Positions 26,301 through 32,909 of a DNA stretch of 64,000 nt are shown here, one piece after another. Position 1 is the stretch's first letter. Each line of letters begins with the position of its first letter. This DNA comes from Oceanisphaera litoralis (lineage in GTDB: Bacteria; Pseudomonadota; Gammaproteobacteria; Enterobacterales; Aeromonadaceae). Position numbers and translations under genes: made by a program. The stretch is from assembly GCF_016907015.1 (NCBI RefSeq), contig NZ_JAFBBE010000012.1, forward strand, positions 1 through 64,000, read 5' to 3'. Under the pieces are notes generated by a model. It searched no databases. It had not been told where the DNA came from and saw only the letters and a program-made list of their open reading frames with translations.

Positions 26301-26747
26301 CTGATCGAACAGATCCGCCAGCCGTTCGGCCAGCTGATAGCGCTTGCGACAGTCGTCATCCTGCTGCAGAAAACGATGCAGCGGCGCAAAGCGTGCATCG
26401 GCCAGCAGTTCGGGCAACAGCCGCACCAGCCGCCAGGTCAGCGGCGCCTTGTCGAGCGGCGACTGTAACGGAATGCTGTGACTGCCGAGTACGGCACGGT
26501 AGGTTTGCCACAGAAAACGCGCCGGCAGGTCTACCTGCATGGCGGCGGCAATACCGCCGCTGCGATGCTCGGCCAGCGCCAGCTTCAGCCACTGGGCGAT
26601 ACCGTTGCTTTGCACCAGTATCACCTCGTTTTCCAGCGGTGCCAGCGGGTTACGCCGCATCCAGGCCACCGCCAGCTCTCGCAGTTCCTCCAGCTGATTG
26701 CCGTGCACCACCATCAGCCCCGGCGTCAGCACATCATTATTCTGCAT
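23340..26747 (-). CDS. recC: Exodeoxyribonuclease V gamma subunit RecC
   Basis: The 1135-residue protein is the Chi-recognising scaffold of RecBCD and carries inactive helicase-like and nuclease-like folds. Alignment with E. coli RecC (1122) is clear throughout: VHGNQLEELRELAV, VILVQSNGIAQWL, LPARFLWQTYRAVL, FHVAHSGQREVEILHDQLL, RFLAGAVNFCTLMPMRAIPF and GMNDGDYPRSVTPLDFDLM. It starts the operon with AAGGGAATCG before the ATG. The order recC-recB-recD follows without the ptrA gene that E. coli carries between recC and recB. Upstream lies the repeat-rich RAYT region. Confidence 0.95.
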   Translation of the reverse strand: MQNNDVLTPGLMVVHGNQLEELRELAVAWMRRNPLAPLENEVILVQSNGIAQWLKLALAEHRSGGIAAAMQVDLPARFLWQTYRAVLGSHSIPLQSPLDKAPLTWRLVRLLPELLADARFAPLHRFLQQDDDCRKRYQLAERLADLFDQYQVYRADWLAEWAAGRDRIISARRGPVPLDNAVLWQPALWRALLEDVGHEQLAGSRAGVHPRFVEHLRECEQVPADLPRRVIVFGISSLPAQTLEALAALARFTQVLLCVHNPCQHHWGDIVPDQDLLRHRYRRHARKPGQPLELTDSDLHQHAHPLLAAWGKQGRDYINLLDSVDDPEHYKARFDAMGSRIDLFGEGNVGHLLGQLQDDMLNLRPLAETREQWSPLTESTASIRFHVAHSGQREVEILHDQLLAYFSTDAGLRPRDIIVMVPDVNVYAPHIQAVFGQYGREDDRYIPFTLADQGSRGTEPLLIALEQLLRLPDNRQTVSEILDLLEVPALRDRFGINEQDVPTLHRWIEGAGVRWGLDARRRAALGLPADLEQNTWRFGLRRMLLGYAVGSGDACQGIEPFDEIGGLDAALIGPLVRLLDTLDALHEQLSRPHLPAEWGQVLHGVLASCFLPANDRDQALLAGLTEALENWQALCAGVELEEPLPLNVVREAWLGALDQGSLSQRFLAGAVNFCTLMPMRAIPFRMVCLLGMNDGDYPRSVTPLDFDLMAGDYRPGDRSRREDDRYLLLEALLSARERLYISWVGRSIRDNSERPPSVLVGQLRDHLAGGWTMSDGRELLPAITTEHPLQPFSKAYFGEEGPLFSYAREWAGLHRSQMPRHEAVLPPLAFDEAQQLDRLQHFLRDPVGHFFTQRLKVYLDEETPPQLDEEPFGLNGLQLYQLKRQLLEQAAQSTEAPEQSLALEARRLEGQGLLPLAGFGERQKAQLLAPLPEQLQRYQAVCQQWPTPLESPLPLRFDHGGIELEGWLGGLHQAGERLARIELQPGTLMNKKTFKWHRLLRPFVTQVTAAAVGIELTTLLVGEDETLLFLPLPQSHAERILQGWLEAWRLGLEAPLPVALNTAMVWLEQQDEEKARKAYEGDDYRFAGESRQNAALSRQYPTFAALNASGDFADWSARLYQPLLDHQPEPLETDQ

Positions 26748-26810
26748 TCGATTCCCTTGTTATTATCCCGCACCGCCCCATGATAATGCCAAATCCCCTT
26801 AGTTAGGACA

Positions 26811-26945
26811 TCCATATTTAAACCCTTTTAATCCTCCCGGTTAGGACACCCACCTTGACGCTTTGGCTTTCCCAGTTAGGACTCCCACCTTGATGCTTTG
26901 GCTTTCCCAGTTAGGACACCCATCTTGATGCTTTGGCTTTTCGGC
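26811..26945 (+). repeat. GGACACCCATC repeat cluster, left of the RAYT
   Basis: Three tandem 35-base units begin at 26841, 26876 and 26911, each TTAGGACACCCACCTTGATG-like followed by CTTTGGCTTTCCCAG. A partial fourth, AGTTAGGACATCCAT, starts at 26811. The remainder of the 26748-27124 gap shows no gene. Confidence 0.85.
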
Positions 26946-27124
26946 GTGATCAGTAGCAGTTGCCATCAAGCCGAAATAAGACCAGCTCACTCGAAGGCGG
27001 CTAACACACCGGTGTAGATAACAGGTTTAAATGGTCAGGAGAGAAAAACAGGGGGTCGCTTATGTCTCAGTGTTTGAGAGGTTTAATGTTGACCGAGCCG
27101 GCAGTACCGCAGCTTGGCACCGCT

Positions 27125-28111
27125 CTATGCGGAAAAAGACGGGCCCTGCACACATCGTCGGTGGTGCGCCTGGGCATAGCGTATTCTGCTCATCCCACGG
27201 CCGATCACGCTGCCTCGGGATAAGTGATGAGGCTTCAGGGCGGCGAGAAAACCAGCCGTGCCCAGCCCCAGACGCGCCAGAATAGGCGGGGTATCTTCGG
27301 CTATCACACCTGCTTTGTCTTCCCGCCTCGCTCTCCCCACCCAGTCTACCAGCTGCAGGTAGTCGGCAAAGGAGAAAGGAATGCCTTTTTCGTTATCCTG
27401 ATGAAAATGTTCGATAAAGGGGAGCAGCGCAAGACCTTGGGTCTGATCGCTCGGTGTATGCTTGTCCGACTGGGCATGGTGTTGAAGCCGCTGATGCAGA
27501 GACACATCCACCGAGTCCTCCGGTTGCTCCACCATCCCGGCTCGCAATGGATTAAGATCCACATAGGTCATGCAAGCCAGCAGGCCGGCGTCATCCAGAA
27601 TGGCTTGGGAGCGAAAGCGCCCCTCCCAGAACCGCCCCTTGCAGTTGTCTTCCTCATTGGCTTTACGCGCAATATGCTCGTTGAGACAGCGCATATACCA
27701 GGACAAATCACTCAGCCGACGGCGCCAGCCGGCAATAATGCCCTGCGCCGCCAACTGCTCTGCCTCGGTGTCGGCGGTACCCGCCATATAGCGTTCCACC
27801 AGTACCGGCAGCCGAAACAGCCGGTGCCAGCGCGCCACCACTTCGTTCTCGGTCAATGCCTCGGCGGCGGCAGTATCCACATGCACCACCAGATGATAGT
27901 GATTGGCCATGACCGCATAGGCGCACAAGTCGATGGTGAATACCTTCTGCAGCTGTCGCAACCGTGCCAGCACCCAGCGTTTGCGATGATTGAAATCCTG
28001 GCCGGTCAGTCGGTCTTCGCCGCACAGATAGGCACGTCGCACACAGCGGCAGATACAATGGTAATAAGGTGTATCAACCGGTGACACCAGCTCGGAACGA
28101 GGACGAGTCAT
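27125..28111 (-). CDS. REP-associated tyrosine transposase (RAYT, Y1 family)
   Basis: The 328-residue protein belongs to the Y1/IS200-like transposases that mobilise short palindromic repeats. The N-terminus DTPYYHCICRCVRRAYLCG, the HUH motif HYH at residues 71-73 within AVMANHYHLVVH, a helix WYMRCLNEHIARKAN with the likely catalytic Tyr, and KGRFWEGRFRSQAI are in the standard order. The C-terminal 120 residues are the variable extension. The start at 28111 has GGGGAG upstream; a further upstream in-frame start at 28141 would include repeat-derived sequence. The gene sits between inverted repeat clusters, and the frame appears intact. Confidence 0.88.
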   Translation of the reverse strand: MTRPRSELVSPVDTPYYHCICRCVRRAYLCGEDRLTGQDFNHRKRWVLARLRQLQKVFTIDLCAYAVMANHYHLVVHVDTAAAEALTENEVVARWHRLFRLPVLVERYMAGTADTEAEQLAAQGIIAGWRRRLSDLSWYMRCLNEHIARKANEEDNCKGRFWEGRFRSQAILDDAGLLACMTYVDLNPLRAGMVEQPEDSVDVSLHQRLQHHAQSDKHTPSDQTQGLALLPFIEHFHQDNEKGIPFSFADYLQLVDWVGRARREDKAGVIAEDTPPILARLGLGTAGFLAALKPHHLSRGSVIGRGMSRIRYAQAHHRRCVQGPSFSA

Positions 28112-28119
28112 AAAGCTCC

Positions 28120-28343
28120 CCAAGTACAACGGATTAACCACAAGCTTAGCTGTAGTTCAAAAAACAGCCAACCCGATGGGTGTCCTCTAATACTGTTCAC
28201 CAAATACAAAGGATGAACCTCAAGCTTAGCCTTGGTTCAAAAAACAACCAACCCGATGGATGTCCTCTTGGTTTTTTAATCCGATGGGTGTCCTCTTTGG
28301 CTTTGTTGAGGGGGGGTGGCTAAGAGTCCGATGGATGTCCTCT
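28120..28343 (-). repeat. GATGGGTGTCC repeat cluster and 67-bp direct duplication, right of the RAYT
   Basis: Copies of GATGGGTGTCC or GATGGATGTCC lie at about 28175, 28255, 28283 and 28330, inverted relative to the left cluster. In addition 28122-28188 and 28203-28268 are imperfect duplicates (both contain CAAGCTTAGC and GGTTCAAAAAACA-like blocks), showing that the segment just upstream of the RAYT start was copied. Confidence 0.8.
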
Positions 28344-28412
28344 TGGTTTCCTCTTGGTTTCTAATCTAGTGGGTGTACTTTTTCCTCTTCCTTTTTGTTT
28401 CGCTACGGAGAC

Positions 28413-29240
28413 TTACGAGCCAGACTTTGTGCCCAAATCCATCGCCTGCTCCGGCGGGATACGGGCAAAACTGACCGGCATCTTGCGCAGGCAGTCCTTG
28501 CCGCGGGCGGTCAGGTCGGACATGAACTGAAACTGCTGACGCGGATCCATCGGATAGGCCTTGATGCGATAATGGGTGCCCCAGGGTTGCTCTTCCAGCA
28601 CGACCAGCACGGGCTGCTGTAACTTGAGATAGGGGCTGGTCAGGGCCACGTCCTGCAGCACCCGACGCACTTCATGGGCATCGTGATCCGGCTCCAGATA
28701 AAAGCTCACCACGCACATCAGGCTGGCGCCACCGTTGTTGGCGTTACGAATCAGCCCGGTCCACAGTCTTTGGTGGGGAATAAACACCACGGTATCACTC
28801 GGGGTGACGATTTCCACCACCCGCATCCCCACGTGCCTGACCTCGCCGTAACAGCCGTCCACCTCTATCCAGTCGCCGGGCCGGTACGGCAGCTCATAGG
28901 CGGCCACTATGCCCCCGAGCAGGCTGCTGACGTAATCCTTGAGCGCAAAGCCGATGGCCAGACCCGCCGCCCCCAGTATCGCCAGGGTGTTCTGCACCGT
29001 GAGCTCGATGAACAGCGGCACTATCCAGATCAGGGCGGCCAGTATCACCAGGATGCGAATGGTGGGGATCAACGCCAGTACAAACAGTCGCCGGCTACTG
29101 TGCAGCCGCTCCGCCAGCCAGGGCAGCAATTTCTGGCTCAGCCACACCAACAGTATCGCCACCAGTATCACCGCCAGGGCTTCAATCAACGTCTGGGTGG
29201 TGATATCCCTGAACAACCTGACAACCTGCTCCGTATCCAT
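28413..29240 (-). CDS. MscS family mechanosensitive channel
   Basis: The 275-residue protein has three or four transmembrane helices in residues 15-125 followed by the MscS beta domain. The pore-lining TM3 is ILGAAGLAIGFALKDYVSSLLGG, split here across residues about 92-114, followed by RPGDWIEVDGCYGEV, the family signature. It releases solutes during hypo-osmotic shock in the inner membrane, complementing ectoine accumulation encoded elsewhere in the window. The start at 29240 lies 11 bases after the stop of the upstream gene, so the two form an operon. GGGGGTGGGC serves as the ribosome site. Confidence 0.9.
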   Translation of the reverse strand: MDTEQVVRLFRDITTQTLIEALAVILVAILLVWLSQKLLPWLAERLHSSRRLFVLALIPTIRILVILAALIWIVPLFIELTVQNTLAILGAAGLAIGFALKDYVSSLLGGIVAAYELPYRPGDWIEVDGCYGEVRHVGMRVVEIVTPSDTVVFIPHQRLWTGLIRNANNGGASLMCVVSFYLEPDHDAHEVRRVLQDVALTSPYLKLQQPVLVVLEEQPWGTHYRIKAYPMDPRQQFQFMSDLTARGKDCLRKMPVSFARIPPEQAMDLGTKSGS

Positions 29241-29251
29241 GCCCACCCCCG

Positions 29252-30244
29252 TTAAAAGTCGTCCAGCAGATAACCCCGGCTGCCAAGAAAATCGCGCACC
29301 GTCAGATAGCCATACACGCAAAGCCGCCAGTGCTCCCTGTGCCGCTCGACAATGCCGAATTGCGCCAGCCGCAACAGCTGCACATTAAGCTGGTCCGGGG
29401 CCATGACCGGCAATACCCGTTGCAATTCCTCTCCGCTCAGGCCCCGATGCAACAGCAGCGAATACAGGATAAAGGCGGTGCCGTCGTCCGCCTCCAGCGG
29501 CAGTTCCGGCAGCGGCTTGTCTGCGTTCACTCTACATTCCCACAGCGCCAGCGCCAGCCCCACGTTGCCCCGCGCCTGGCCGGCCAGGTGACTCAGCTGC
29601 CGATCCGATCCCGTTATGCCGATCTGGCGCAACAGGGCCTGCCCGGCCGGGGCAAAGCAATAAACCCGGGGCAGGCTGAGCGGCCAGGTACGCCGCAAAA
29701 AGGCAAAGGTCCAGCTGTCGCACACCACCAGCCCCTTGCCAAAATCGCCGTGCAGCAGCCTGGGCAGCAGCACCCGGATAAAGCGCAGGCCGTCGGCAAA
29801 GCGCAACAAATAGCGGGCCAGGTCGTCAATCAGCCAGGGCACGCCCCGGGACATTTGTTGCTGCCACCACTCATCCACTGCCACCGCACGGATTTGAGTC
29901 GTATCCGGTGGCGTCAGCAAGGCCCACCCCTGTTGCCAGGTCCAGTCCCGGACAATGGCGGCGCTGCCGCTGAACGGTGGATCCAGCAGAAAACAGACGC
30001 TGTTGTCGGCCCCGTCAACCCAGTCGGAAAAATGCGCGTTCAGGGCGCCGACCGCAGGGCCACGCTCAAACTCCTGATAATCGGGCAGTTCGGTGTCTTC
30101 ATCCTGGGTCGCCGTTTCCTCGTCCTTCAGCCCCAGAATACGCAGCATCCGCCGCCAGGCTCGTTGAAAACGGGTCACCGTCGGCGGTGCCGGACAGTTA
30201 AAATCTTCCGCCGGGATCAATTGCCAGTGGTTGTGAGCGGTCAT
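29252..30244 (-). CDS. Unrecognised protein with degenerate P-loop ATPase and winged-helix features
   Basis: The 330-residue cytoplasmic protein is not from a family I recognise. Its layout resembles an AAA+/STAND ATPase whose motifs are worn away: PFSGSAAIVRDWTWQQ stands where a P-loop would be (about residues 88-103) but has no GK[ST]; GLVVCDSWTF sits at a Walker B position without the acidic pair; GNVGLALALWE looks like a sensor-2 region. The last 80 residues (LLLHRGLSGEELQRVL ... LAQFGIVERHREHWRL) read as a winged helix. The start at 30244 has AAGGAGAG. It precedes and is coupled to mscS, suggesting a regulatory or accessory role, which is inference. Confidence 0.6.
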   Translation of the reverse strand: MTAHNHWQLIPAEDFNCPAPPTVTRFQRAWRRMLRILGLKDEETATQDEDTELPDYQEFERGPAVGALNAHFSDWVDGADNSVCFLLDPPFSGSAAIVRDWTWQQGWALLTPPDTTQIRAVAVDEWWQQQMSRGVPWLIDDLARYLLRFADGLRFIRVLLPRLLHGDFGKGLVVCDSWTFAFLRRTWPLSLPRVYCFAPAGQALLRQIGITGSDRQLSHLAGQARGNVGLALALWECRVNADKPLPELPLEADDGTAFILYSLLLHRGLSGEELQRVLPVMAPDQLNVQLLRLAQFGIVERHREHWRLCVYGYLTVRDFLGSRGYLLDDF

Positions 30245-30370
30245 CGAACTCTCCTTTTCATGCCCGGATTGACGACTCGCGATAACAATAGCGGCCACCT
30301 TTGCAGTCAGTGTAGCCGCTGGCGCACGCAGACTTGATGTGCCGGACCAAAGACAGCGGCGGGAGTGAGG

Positions 30371-30580
30371 TTACACCGGCGCGTCTTTCGGCTCACCCCG
30401 ATCGCATTTTTTGCACAATAACAAATGGCCCAGCATGGCTTGCCGCCCCGCCGCCGTGGTGACCCAGGGCCGGTTGATAAAAGGCGGCCGGTGGCGCACA
30501 TGCTGAAAATGACCGCACTGCAATTCTGCCACCCAGTCATCTTCTTCATCTCGGTGGTAGCCGGTAATGGCTTGTTTCAT
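30371..30580 (-). CDS. DUF3565 family small protein
   Basis: The 69-residue protein matches DUF3565: MKQAITGYHRDEEDDWVAEL, then CGHFQHVRHRPPF, NRPWVTTAAGRQ and a C-terminal CKKCDRG. The CGH and CKKC pairs are conserved and look like a small zinc or metal site. No function is established. A second overlapping frame in the same region is a shadow. It is separated from the next upstream gene by the terminator at 30647-30678. Confidence 0.8.
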   Translation of the reverse strand: MKQAITGYHRDEEDDWVAELQCGHFQHVRHRPPFINRPWVTTAAGRQAMLGHLLLCKKCDRGEPKDAPV

Positions 30581-30646
30581 CTTTCTGACTCTTTTATGAC
30601 TCTCTGTGTCGTCGACACTGAACTCGTTATTGCCTTGCCGCTGGGC

Positions 30647-30678
30647 AAAAAAAAGAGGCGGACAACGCGTCCGCCTCT
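30647..30678 (-). terminator. Intrinsic terminator of the SEC-C gene
   Basis: On the minus strand GAGGCGGAC, a five-base loop and GTCCGCCTC are followed by eight T. It lies 50 bases past the stop at 30729. Confidence 0.9.
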
Positions 30679-30728
30679 CTTATTTTTCTGCTTTCATGGC
30701 GTAAATAGCCAGCCGGATCGCGTATCTC

Positions 30729-31070
30729 TTACCCGCAGCACTTCTTGTATTTGTTACCGCTGCCGCAACTGCAGGGATCGTTGCGCTCGGGCGTCTTGTC
30801 CTGCCTGACGGTATTTGCCTTGTTGAGCAGCGTGGTCAGTTCGGTAATGGACTCGACCGCCCCCTCATTGCTATCGATAGTCACCTCGGCGAACAACCGG
30901 GCCTCGGCAGCCTGAGCCTCGACTTCCAGCTTGCGAGCCTCGCTGGTCACCACCAGCGTAAGCGGATGCTTTTTGCTACCGAGCTTGTGGCTGGCCTTGG
31001 TGTTATAGCCGTAACTGATGTGGCTTTGGCGCGCATCCTGGCGGCCCTTGAAGAAAAACTTGTCTGACAT
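30729..31070 (-). CDS. SEC-C metal-binding motif protein (PBPRA1643 type)
   Basis: The 113-residue protein starts MSDKFFFKGRQDARQSHI and ends in a SEC-C zinc motif, NDPCSCGSGNKYKKCCG, like that at the end of SecA and YecA. The whole-protein pattern matches the small family named after Photobacterium PBPRA1643. The function is unknown; the C-terminal motif suggests a role at the ribosome or translocon by analogy only. The start at 31070 follows AAGGATGACGAC. It is monocistronic with its own terminator. Confidence 0.85.
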   Translation of the reverse strand: MSDKFFFKGRQDARQSHISYGYNTKASHKLGSKKHPLTLVVTSEARKLEVEAQAAEARLFAEVTIDSNEGAVESITELTTLLNKANTVRQDKTPERNDPCSCGSGNKYKKCCG

Positions 31071-31205
31071 GTCGTCATCCTTACTGCTTGAAAGGACAGG
31101 GGCTATCACCATCTATGCGCTGGCCGCTGCTGAAATGAAGGGGTGCTGGTGCGCCAATACCCGTATCATGGCTTGATAAAAAAGGGGCATTGTACTCGAG
31201 CGCCG

Positions 31206-31712
31206 TTAAAACCGCTTCAGAATACTGTCATCATAATCATCAATATTCGGTGTCAGCTTGTACTGGGCCGTCAGAGTGTCGAGTTGTGCCTGTTTGGCAT
31301 TTAATTCATCCATGATGATGGTATTGTCGTCCAGCTGCCACAGTTGTCGTGAACCGGCATAACTGTACTGCAGGGCCAGCAGCGCGTCCGCGTCTCCTTG
31401 CCGGGCCGCCGCTTCCAGCTTGCGCATTTTACGGGTGATCTTGTTCAGCGACTGCTTCAGCTCCCACACATAGAGCACCTCGGTCAGGTAATCATGATGG
31501 CGATACTTGCTCAAGCCCCACCCGATGACGGCCGCCGTCACCAACACCCCCAGGGCGTTCCAGTGAAAGTGACTGCCGTCCGGATCCGGCAACAGGGCGA
31601 TCAGGGTTTGCGAAACGAGTAAACTGCCCGCCGCCAGCACCAGTGCGCAACCAATCAGCACCCGATTCAGATGGCGACGATAACGGGTTTTATCGATGTC
31701 GATTAACGTCAT
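31206..31712 (-). CDS. DUF3087 family membrane protein
   Basis: The 168-residue protein matches DUF3087: DKTRYRRHLNRVLIG at the start, two transmembrane helices (about residues 17-38 and 50-68), then a long cytoplasmic helical part with KQSLNKITRKMRKLE and GDADALLALQYSYAGSRQL, ending NIDDYDDSILKRF. The family is confined to marine gammaproteobacteria as far as I recall and has no assigned role. AAGAAAAG-type purine-rich sequence precedes the ATG. It is divergent from the NYN gene. Confidence 0.85.
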   Translation of the reverse strand: MTLIDIDKTRYRRHLNRVLIGCALVLAAGSLLVSQTLIALLPDPDGSHFHWNALGVLVTAAVIGWGLSKYRHHDYLTEVLYVWELKQSLNKITRKMRKLEAAARQGDADALLALQYSYAGSRQLWQLDDNTIIMDELNAKQAQLDTLTAQYKLTPNIDDYDDSILKRF

Positions 31713-31870
31713 AACGACCTGAAAGAAAAGTAAAAAGAGACCGCATTATAACCAAAAAGCGCCCCGTTCACTATCGCCGCTCACTACCGGCGGTAAGCAA
31801 AGCCGATCATAGGGGGCCGGATCCTGCTACCCTGGACGCCTGATTGAAGCAGACCTGAGCAAGCGAGCCC

Positions 31871-32353
31871 ATGATGCCGGAAAAAGTCGCGATTTTTGTA
31901 GATGTGCAGAATGTGTATTACACCTGCCGACAGGCACTGGGAGGCAATTTCGACTACAACGCCTTCTGGGCCCGGGTGGCCGACGGCCGCGAAGTGGTGG
32001 CGGCCTTCGCCTATGCCATCGACCGGGGTGACGAGAAACAGCGCCAGTTTCAGAATATCCTGCGGGCCATCGGCTTCGAGGTAAAGCTCAAGCCCTTTAT
32101 CCAGCGGGCAGACGGCTCGGCCAAGGGCGACTGGGACGTGGGCATTACCATCGACATGCTGGAGTCGGCTGCCGTCGCCGACACCCTGGTGCTGGTGTCC
32201 GGCGACGGGGATTTTGCCATTCTGGCCGACAAGCTGCGCCTCCATTACGGCAAACGGGTCGAAGTCTATGGCGCCCCCGCCCTCACCGCCAGGGCGCTGA
32301 TGGACGCGGCCAGCGACTTTATTGCCATCGATCACGGCCTGCTGTTGCCATAA
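31871..32353 (+). CDS. NYN domain protein (LabA/DUF88 type)
   Basis: The 160-residue protein is a PIN-like NYN domain, a fold of metal-dependent RNases. The conserved acidic residues are visible: FVDVQNVYY near residue 11, DWDVGITIDML near 93, and SGDGDFAILADKL near 115. Most of its length is this single domain, so it lacks the C-terminal LOTUS/OST-HTH module of some relatives. The first two codons are both ATG, so the start is 31871 or 31874. Convergent with rplY across a shared terminator. Target RNAs are unknown. Confidence 0.88.
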   Translation: MMPEKVAIFVDVQNVYYTCRQALGGNFDYNAFWARVADGREVVAAFAYAIDRGDEKQRQFQNILRAIGFEVKLKPFIQRADGSAKGDWDVGITIDMLESAAVADTLVLVSGDGDFAILADKLRLHYGKRVEVYGAPALTARALMDAASDFIAIDHGLLLP

Positions 32354-32364
32354 ACCGCCGGCAC

Positions 32365-32392
32365 AAAAAAACCGCCTTGCGGCGGTTTTTTT
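32365..32392. terminator. Bidirectional intrinsic terminator
   Basis: An A-tract, ACCGCC, TTGC, GGCGGT and a T-tract form a symmetrical hairpin between the NYN gene and rplY. Confidence 0.92.
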
Positions 32393-32409
32393 CAGAATGA
32401 CATTCGCGA

Positions 32410-32697
32410 TTAGGCGCGGATGAAATCCAGGTGGGTCAGCTTCGGCTTGAAGGGGTGACGCTGTACGTCCTGAACCTTGACCTTCACTTCCTGACCGTCG
32501 ATAACCAGGGTCAGCACTTCGCTGTAGAAAGCGTTGTCGGCCTGAGCGATGTTGGCTTTTTTGTGATCCAGAGCGATGGCTACCGGCTCCTGGCCTGCAC
32601 CGTAAACGATGGCAGGTACTTTTTCTTCATGACGCAGGCGGCGGCTCGCACCTTTCCCCAGGTCTGAACGAACTTCAGCTTCAAATACGAATGACAT
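32410..32697 (-). CDS. rplY: 50S ribosomal protein L25
   Basis: The 95-residue protein is L25, the 5S rRNA-binding protein, in the short single-domain form (E. coli 94 residues) without a CTC tail. Landmarks are [24 protein letters not shown] and [15 protein letters not shown], split across the beta-barrel. The ATG at 32697 is chosen since it gives the family start ([10 protein letters not shown]); AAGAGAG precedes it. It is monocistronic. Confidence 0.96.
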   Translation of the reverse strand: MSFVFEAEVRSDLGKGASRRLRHEEKVPAIVYGAGQEPVAIALDHKKANIAQADNAFYSEVLTLVIDGQEVKVKVQDVQRHPFKPKLTHLDFIRA

Positions 32698-32805
32698 AAT
32701 TTTCTCTCTTAAGGTTGGTGGCGAACGCTGCGACCGGCATTCGCCTGTAAAAAGCGCGCGGATAGTAACATGCACCGGCCCCGGCAACAAGGTAAAGCAG
32801 AGATC

Positions 32806-32909
32806 GTGAGGGGTGAGGAGTCGAAGTGTGAGGAGTAATACACGGGTGTTGTTCCTGCCTCCTCCTCACCCCTCACTCTTAACCCCTCACGCCTCACTCT
32901 TCACTCCTC
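32806..32909. repeat. GTGAGGGGTGAGGAG inverted repeat and CCTCACTCTTCAC-type run
   Basis: GTGAGGGGTGAGGAG (32806-32820) is perfectly inverted at 32862-32876. The right arm continues as a run of CCTCAC/CTCTTCAC words to the hrpA stop. Related words occur at 56821-56865 and 52078-52092. The 15-bp stem with a 41-base loop could also act as a weak terminator for hrpA. Confidence 0.7.

Noticed and set aside
26393-26806. Plus-strand frame with N-terminal proline-rich segment near recC start
   Set aside because: Shadow of recC, no ribosome site, no family resemblance.
26841-26945. Regular 35-base repeats suggesting a CRISPR array
   Set aside because: The units are direct tandem copies with no unique spacers between them, and no cas genes are present.
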